A DNA stretch of 21,375 nt, from the NCBI GenBank assembly GCA_026260175.1, contig JAKCWW010006923.1, forward strand, positions 9,474 to 30,848, read 5' to 3'. A program made the translations under genes and the position numbers. The first letter of the stretch is position 1. The number at the start of each line of letters is the position of its first letter. The stretch comes from Reticulitermes lucifugus (Eukaryota > Arthropoda > Insecta > Blattodea > Rhinotermitidae). This document shows, in pieces, positions 20,601 to 21,375 of this stretch. Below the pieces are notes generated by a model. The model saw nothing but the letters and a program-made list of their open reading frames with translations, had not been told where the DNA came from and made no database searches.

Positions 20601-20820
20601 TGTTTGTACTACATTGAATCACATACTGAACTTTTTACCTCAGAGTCCATTCATGTTGCTGAGAGATGGTAGGACAAACTAAAAGACTTATTTCATTTTT
20701 AAGGCTGCCAGCAAGGGCAAGAAGGAGCAAGAGAGATACACTGCACTCATGGAGAAACTTCAAGAAGAGAAGAAGAAACAGCATGAACATGTTGAGAAAG
20801 TTATGGCCAGATTAAAACAG
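2510..20820 (+). CDS. THOC2: THO complex subunit 2 (THOC2), 13 internal exons, partial at both ends
   Basis: THOC2 is the scaffold of the nuclear THO complex. Within TREX it bridges THOC1, THOC3 and the THOC5/6/7 module to the helicase UAP56/DDX39B and the adaptor ALYREF, loading export factors on nascent mRNA and limiting R-loops. Thirteen exons join with matching phases into about 801 codons without a stop. They cover the latter part of the N-terminal helical domain, the central Thoc2 segment ([20 protein letters not shown] to the [16 protein letters not shown] block) and the start of the conserved Tho2 domain ([20 protein letters not shown]). Identity to vertebrate THOC2 is high in these blocks and low in the charged linkers (exons 3 and 13). 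All introns are GT-AG. The start codon, about 155 N-terminal residues and about 600 C-terminal residues are outside the window. The orthology call rests on recalled family sequence, but it is collinear across every exon. Confidence 0.95.
4070..4124 (+). promoter_or_regulatory. SINE internal Pol III promoter (A and B boxes)
   Basis: The A-box-like element (4070-4086) and the B box (GGATCGAATCC, 4114-4124) are about 30 bases apart, the spacing of a type 2 Pol III promoter from a tRNA gene. The B box matches the consensus at all but one position. Confidence 0.7.
4328..4350 (+). repeat. SINE (TTTACC)n tail
   Basis: This is a short array of TTTACC units with one shortened unit, at the 3' end of the SINE. 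The complementary GGTAAA-type array marks the left end of the minus-strand copies at about 17621, 17981 and 19098, which ties the copies together. Confidence 0.8.
4442..4698 (+). CDS. THOC2: THOC2 exon 2 of window
   Basis: The acceptor ends at 4441 (GTCTTCCAG) and donor GTGAGT starts at 4699. It begins by completing glycine and reads [20 protein letters not shown], against the vertebrate [20 protein letters not shown]. It ends on TGG after ALDDIYSW, in phase 0. This is helical-repeat scaffold sequence of the N-terminal domain. Readthrough past the donor hits a stop at 4771. Confidence 0.95.
4699..5590 (+). other. THOC2 intron 2
   Basis: GT-AG intron of 892 bases. I see no repeat, RNA gene or extra exon. 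The open frames at 4987-5378 (-) and 5090-5278 (+) have no recognisable similarity. Confidence 0.8.
5591..5737 (+). CDS. THOC2: THOC2 exon 3 of window, charged linker
   Basis: The acceptor follows a T-rich tract and ends at 5590 (TTTAATGAAG); donor GTACAT starts at 5738. Its 49 codons are in phase 0 at both ends. It reads [20 protein letters not shown], then EYVRKLSII, aligning with the vertebrate stretch ending EAKQIVRKL, then a Lys/Glu-rich low-complexity segment ([18 protein letters not shown]). The vertebrate protein has a similar but diverged charged linker here, so composition rather than sequence is conserved. Confidence 0.9.
5738..6572 (+). other. THOC2 intron 3
   Basis: GT-AG intron of 835 bases. 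The stretch 5808-6220 is somewhat GC-richer than its flanks, with repeated words such as GGCAGTG/TGCCA and a small palindrome (arms 6034-6039 and 6043-6048). It may be an old repeat, but I cannot assign it. Confidence 0.6.
6573..6745 (+). CDS. THOC2: THOC2 exon 4 of window
   Basis: Acceptor TTCTGATACAG ends at 6572 and donor GTAGGT starts at 6746. It reads [20 protein letters not shown], then [13 protein letters not shown], and ends [15 protein letters not shown] plus two bases of a lysine codon, against vertebrate NQKLGLLEALLKIGDW and ending EPLYRR. A competing GT at 6750 would place TAG in frame, so the 6746 donor is the coding one and is confirmed by the phase 2 join. Confidence 0.93.
6746..8799 (+). 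other. THOC2 intron 4
   Basis: GT-AG intron of 2,054 bases. It holds a block at about 7703-7905 with pogo/Tigger-like terminal sequence, perhaps extending to about 8420. The rest shows nothing recognisable. Confidence 0.8.
7703..7905 (+). mobile_element. Possible pogo/Tigger-like element end
   Basis: The block opens with CAGTAAAATTCCAATTTTAT at 7703 and then repeats the word ATTTTATGTTCCC or close variants (about 7717, 7732, 7815, 7886). CAGTAAA- starts with ATTTTAYGTTCC subterminal repeats resemble ends I recall from Tigger-type elements. No matching opposite terminus and no clear TA duplication were found. Downstream, 8137-8170 begins like a small transposase (MSPKRVKYV, then a stop), but this is too decayed to identify. 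Confidence 0.4.
8800..8998 (+). CDS. THOC2: THOC2 exon 5 of window
   Basis: Acceptor TTGTTCTTCTCCAG ends at 8799 and donor GTACTG starts at 8999. The first base completes the lysine codon from exon 4. It reads [20 protein letters not shown], then [40 protein letters not shown]. The blocks QAESFEDLR, LGPHLSHDP and KVVRIGK are the vertebrate counterparts. It ends on CAG in phase 0. Confidence 0.93.
8999..9701 (+). other. THOC2 intron 5
   Basis: GT-AG intron of 703 bases. I see no repeat or RNA gene. The open frames at 9195-9422 and 9458-9670 have no recognisable domain and do not match THOC2. Confidence 0.8.
9702..9871 (+). CDS. THOC2: THOC2 exon 6 of window
   Basis: Acceptor TCTTTATTAATAG ends at 9701 and donor GTTAGT starts at 9872. 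It begins [20 protein letters not shown] and continues [35 protein letters not shown] plus two bases of arginine. The vertebrate counterpart is [24 protein letters not shown] with PYQHRYRLYGQW across the junction. The short variable segment at its start corresponds to a poorly conserved vertebrate linker. Confidence 0.93.
9872..11454 (+). other. THOC2 intron 6
   Basis: GT-AG intron of 1,583 bases. It contains a strong pyrimidine tract with acceptor at 10493-10539, followed by donor-like sites. Otherwise it is unremarkable, and no mobile element was recognised. Confidence 0.75.
10493..10539 (+). promoter_or_regulatory. Strong splice-acceptor-like pyrimidine tract inside intron 6
   Basis: An almost uninterrupted C/T tract ends in TTCACAG at 10539, a better 3' splice site by eye than most real acceptors in this gene. 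Donor-like GTGAGT (10577), GTATGT (10581) and GTAAGG (10585) follow. Together they could define a cryptic exon of 37-45 bases. No conserved peptide supports it. Confidence 0.4.
11455..11641 (+). CDS. THOC2: THOC2 exon 7 of window
   Basis: The acceptor ends at 11454 (GTGGCAG) and donor GTACGT starts at 11642. The first base completes arginine from exon 6, giving [20 protein letters not shown] against the vertebrate RYRLYGQWKNETY. It continues [35 protein letters not shown], matching [20 protein letters not shown] and ILFDY. This opens the central Thoc2 domain. Confidence 0.95.
11642..12604 (+). other. THOC2 intron 7
   Basis: GT-AG intron of 963 bases. It contains a 3' fragment of the SINE family at about 11990-12110 and is otherwise AT-rich with no recognisable feature. 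Confidence 0.8.
11990..12110 (+). mobile_element. SINE copy B, 3' part
   Basis: The words GACCACTCACCTACATCTAGTGCCAGA (about 12049-12075) align with GACCACCCACC and CATCTAGTGCCGAG of copy A, and a decayed TTTAC-rich tail follows. The tRNA-like head is missing. It is clearly older than copy A, and is in the same orientation as the gene. Confidence 0.65.
12605..12876 (+). CDS. THOC2: THOC2 exon 8 of window, central domain
   Basis: Acceptor ATGTCTCCAG ends at 12604 and donor GTAAGA starts at 12877. It is the most conserved exon: [20 protein letters not shown], then [40 protein letters not shown] and [15 protein letters not shown], against vertebrate [40 protein letters not shown] and [14 protein letters not shown]. 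It ends with two bases of a serine codon. Two in-frame CAG acceptors lie just inside (after 12616 and 12622), but conservation of the QIQ residues favours 12605. Confidence 0.96.
12877..14143 (+). other. THOC2 intron 8
   Basis: GT-AG intron of 1,267 bases. The part 13200-13980 is more GC-rich, with several overlapping open frames, and may be old repeat sequence. No THOC2-like peptide is present there. Confidence 0.7.
13750..13975. repeat. Possible decayed interspersed repeat in intron 8
   Basis: The + frame from 13787 reads [20 protein letters not shown], then [20 protein letters not shown]. This type of wording recurs in my memory of repeat-derived predictions from termites and cockroaches, but I can give neither a family name nor a boundary. 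It carries no known domain. Confidence 0.3.
14144..14261 (+). CDS. THOC2: THOC2 exon 9 of window
   Basis: Acceptor TTTTCATTTCTAG ends at 14143 and donor GTATGT starts at 14262. The first base completes serine (AG|C), giving [20 protein letters not shown], then [20 protein letters not shown], against vertebrate [20 protein letters not shown] and [20 protein letters not shown]. Both ends are fixed by this match. Confidence 0.96.
14262..14875 (+). other. THOC2 intron 9
   Basis: GT-AG intron of 614 bases, dominated by a long inverted repeat at 14526-14660. Nothing else is recognised. Confidence 0.85.
14526..14660. repeat. Long inverted repeat / hairpin (MITE-like)
   Basis: The left arm at 14526-14587 pairs with the right arm at 14597-14660 around a 9-base loop (14588-14596). 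The 15 bases next to the loop (CTGACATTTCAAAGG) pair perfectly, and the whole arms align with only scattered mismatches and three single-base gaps. A foldback transposon (MITE) is the simplest explanation. The bases at 14653-14666 (CAGTGTTCTCAACC) resemble a hAT-type end, but no target duplication was established. It is transcribed within the THOC2 intron, so it could form double-stranded RNA. Confidence 0.85.
14876..15055 (+). CDS. THOC2: THOC2 exon 10 of window
   Basis: Acceptor GTCATTTTTAG ends at 14875 and donor GTATGA starts at 15056. Its 60 codons are in phase 0 at both ends. It reads [20 protein letters not shown], then [31 protein letters not shown], matching vertebrate [34 protein letters not shown] and [11 protein letters not shown]. 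Confidence 0.96.
15364..15930 (+). pseudogene. mariner-type transposase remnant, internally deleted
   Basis: The first residues [10 protein letters not shown] (from 15364), then KFCFRLR in a shifted frame, match the start of a mariner transposase. The sequence then jumps at about 15430 straight to [20 protein letters not shown], so most of the DNA-binding half and the start of the catalytic half are missing. Further on, [17 protein letters not shown] holds the second catalytic Asp (15719-15721), and [14 protein letters not shown] has Glu (15824-15826) where the DD34D third Asp is expected, with exactly 34 residues between. Several stops interrupt the frame. Weak similarity (HHFQNVREV in another frame) continues to about 15900. 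It is inactive; terminal repeats are not certain. Confidence 0.85.
17620..17895 (-). mobile_element. SINE copy C (minus strand)
   Basis: Read on the - strand, the head is at the right (about 17890) and the tail at the left, where GTAAAAGTAAAGTAAAGTAC (17622-17641) is the complement of a decayed (TTTACC)n tail. TAGGAGGCTGGGTGG (17776-17790) is a 15-base perfect match to the complement of copy A at 4171-4185, and CGGCACTAGGTGG matches the CATCTAGTGCCGAG word. The B box is degraded. Confidence 0.75.
17980..18275 (-). mobile_element. SINE copy D (minus strand)
   Basis: The left end carries GGTAAAGGTAAGG (the complement of the TTTACC tail). On the - strand the head contains an excellent B box, GGTTCAATTCC (18211-18201), and an A-box-like TAGCCCAGTCAGT near 18265-18253. 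It lies about 90 bases from copy C in the same orientation. GATGGTCTGGAC near 18152-18163 matches the complement of GTCCAGACCAGC in copy A. Confidence 0.75.
18570..18734 (+). CDS. THOC2: THOC2 exon 11 of window
   Basis: Acceptor TTCCTGCAG ends at 18569 and donor GTGAGT starts at 18735. Its 55 codons are in phase 0 at both ends. It reads [55 protein letters not shown], against vertebrate [20 protein letters not shown] and AAFFLSRPMYAHHI. The exon 10 join gives [13 protein letters not shown], as in the family. Confidence 0.95.
18735..19595 (+). other. THOC2 intron 11
   Basis: GT-AG intron of 861 bases with a short A/T-only run (18960-18979, AAATAAATAATAAATAATTA) and a decayed minus-strand SINE at about 19095-19370. 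Confidence 0.8.
19095..19370 (-). mobile_element. SINE copy E (minus strand, decayed)
   Basis: The left end has GTAAAGGTG, then CTTAGCTCCAGGTGGAGGTAG and GTGGTCATCTTCACAC, which track the body of copies C and D. The right end, TTGACTGAGCTGTCCGAG, parallels the tRNA-like head of copy D (CTGACTGGGCTATCAA). The B box is no longer legible, so this is one of the oldest copies. Confidence 0.65.
19596..19880 (+). CDS. THOC2: THOC2 exon 12 of window, start of Tho2 domain
   Basis: Acceptor TTTACTTTCAG ends at 19595 and donor GTGAGA starts at 19881. Its 95 codons are in phase 0 at both ends. A variable segment ([20 protein letters not shown]) aligns with vertebrate SKYDELKKSEKGSKQQHK. The strongly conserved [20 protein letters not shown] and [17 protein letters not shown] follow, the opening of the C-terminal Tho2 domain (vertebrate [20 protein letters not shown]). 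Confidence 0.96.
19881..20703 (+). other. THOC2 intron 12
   Basis: GT-AG intron of 823 bases. I see nothing recognisable. The open frame at 20037-20237 has no known domain. Confidence 0.8.
20704..20820 (+). CDS. THOC2: THOC2 exon 13 of window, coiled coil
   Basis: Acceptor TTTTTAAG ends at 20703 and donor GTATTG starts at 20821. Its 39 codons are in phase 0 at both ends. It reads [39 protein letters not shown], a Lys/Glu-rich helix likely to be a coiled coil, aligned with vertebrate [20 protein letters not shown] and KKQMEHVQRVLQRLK. The next exon would begin near EKDNW and lies beyond the window. Confidence 0.93.
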
Positions 20821-20964
20821 GTATTGTCATGATGTAAAATAAATATTTTTGTGAATATGTGATCTTGCTATTGTCACAGCAGAGTTTTAAAGCATGTTTT
20901 GTGTCCATTTGAGGTGATATGTAATCTCCTCATAGATATGCTGTGAATACAGAACTGACAAATA

Positions 20965-21245
20965 TACTAACCAACTCCATGCTGCAGAGTCCTTCTGGGG
21001 AAGCTAACAGGTCCTCAGCTAGTCAAGAAATTTTCTGCATTTCAGGGAACTTGGAGATTCATTACTGCATTCATGAGAGCCTGCCACCTGTCCCTATCCT
21101 GAGCCAGGTCAATCCATTGCATCCCCCCCCCTCCCCCAATCCAACTTCTTGAAGATCCATTTTAATATTATCTTCCCATTTATACCTAGGTCTTACAAGT
21201 GGTCTTTTTCCCTCAGGTTTCTCCACCGAAACCCTGTATGTACCT
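20965..21245 (-). mobile_element. Non-LTR retrotransposon (LINE), 3' end of ORF2, decayed
   Basis: Read on the - strand from about 21240, this gives EKPEGKRPLVRPRYKWEDN and KMDLQEVG. After a frame change in a long G run (C run 21123-21131 on +) it gives WIDLAQDRDRWQALMNAVMN, then a stop after LQVP. This KRP-RPRxxWEDN and DLAQDRxxWR signature is the C-terminal tail common to many insect non-LTR reverse transcriptases. Past the stop, similarity-like sequence continues to about 20965 as probable 3' UTR. It is only a 5'-truncated tail and cannot be active. Confidence 0.8.
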
Positions 21246-21255
21246 GTCCTACATA

Positions 21256-21375
21256 CCGTATATTCTCGAATCTAATCCGCACTTTTTTTTTACAGTTTTA
21301 GAGGGCTAAAAGTCAGATGCAGATTAGATTCGCGTGCGGATTAGATTCGCGGTCTAGAGCTGGATTTTGGAAAAA
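21256..21375. mobile_element. Unclassified TA-flanked DNA element, left end
   Basis: TA at 21254-21255 is followed by CCGTATATTCTCGAATC. The 16 bases at 21267-21282 (CGAATCTAATCCGCAC) recur as a perfect inverted repeat at 21334-21349, and GATTAGATTCGCG occurs twice (21322-21334 and 21340-21352). A T8 run follows the first arm. CCGTAT-starting termini with such subterminal repeats are seen in Tc1/mariner-type elements of several animals, but I cannot fix the family. The element runs off the window. Confidence 0.6.

Noticed and set aside
1-21375. CRISPR array, operon, prokaryotic promoters or phage genes
   Set aside because: The split gene with GT-AG introns and SINEs shows an animal genome; no regularly spaced repeats were seen.

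Overview
This window comes from an animal nuclear genome, most likely an arthropod. The sequence is AT-rich. One gene is spread over many short exons with GT-AG introns of 0.6-3.5 kb, and the introns carry worn SINE, LINE and DNA-transposon copies. The tRNA-derived SINEs with a (TTTACC)n tail and the non-LTR retrotransposon tail resemble junk I associate with termite and cockroach genomes. That placement is a recollection, not a database result.

The only host gene I can support is THOC2 on the + strand, the large scaffold subunit of the THO/TREX complex that couples transcription to mRNA export. Thirteen consecutive internal exons (2510-20820) join in compatible phases into about 801 uninterrupted codons. 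They correspond to roughly residues 155-960 of the about 1,590-residue vertebrate protein. The first exon(s), the start codon, the rest of the conserved C-terminal domain and the charged tail lie outside the window, so the gene is truncated at both edges.

Layout: 1-543 is the end of a Tigger/pogo-type transposon on the - strand, ending in a terminal repeat beside a TA. 544-2509 is the upstream intron, with a triplet-rich tract and a possible old repeat. 2510-20820 holds the THOC2 exons and introns. Intron 1 carries a full-length tRNA-derived SINE (+). Intron 4 carries a block with pogo-like terminal sequence. Intron 6 has an unusually strong splice-acceptor-like pyrimidine tract. Intron 7 holds a SINE 3' part (+). 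Intron 9 holds a near-perfect 135-bp hairpin. Intron 10, the largest, holds an internally deleted mariner and two SINEs (-). Intron 11 holds another SINE (-). Past the last exon, 20965-21245 is the 3' end of a LINE-type reverse transcriptase (-), abutted at 21256 by the start of a second TA-flanked DNA element with a long inverted repeat that runs off the window.

Nothing here looks like a new multi-gene system. The main value is the THOC2 gene model, plus several repeat-derived structures (hairpin, possible poison exon, SINE cluster, unclassified element at the right edge).
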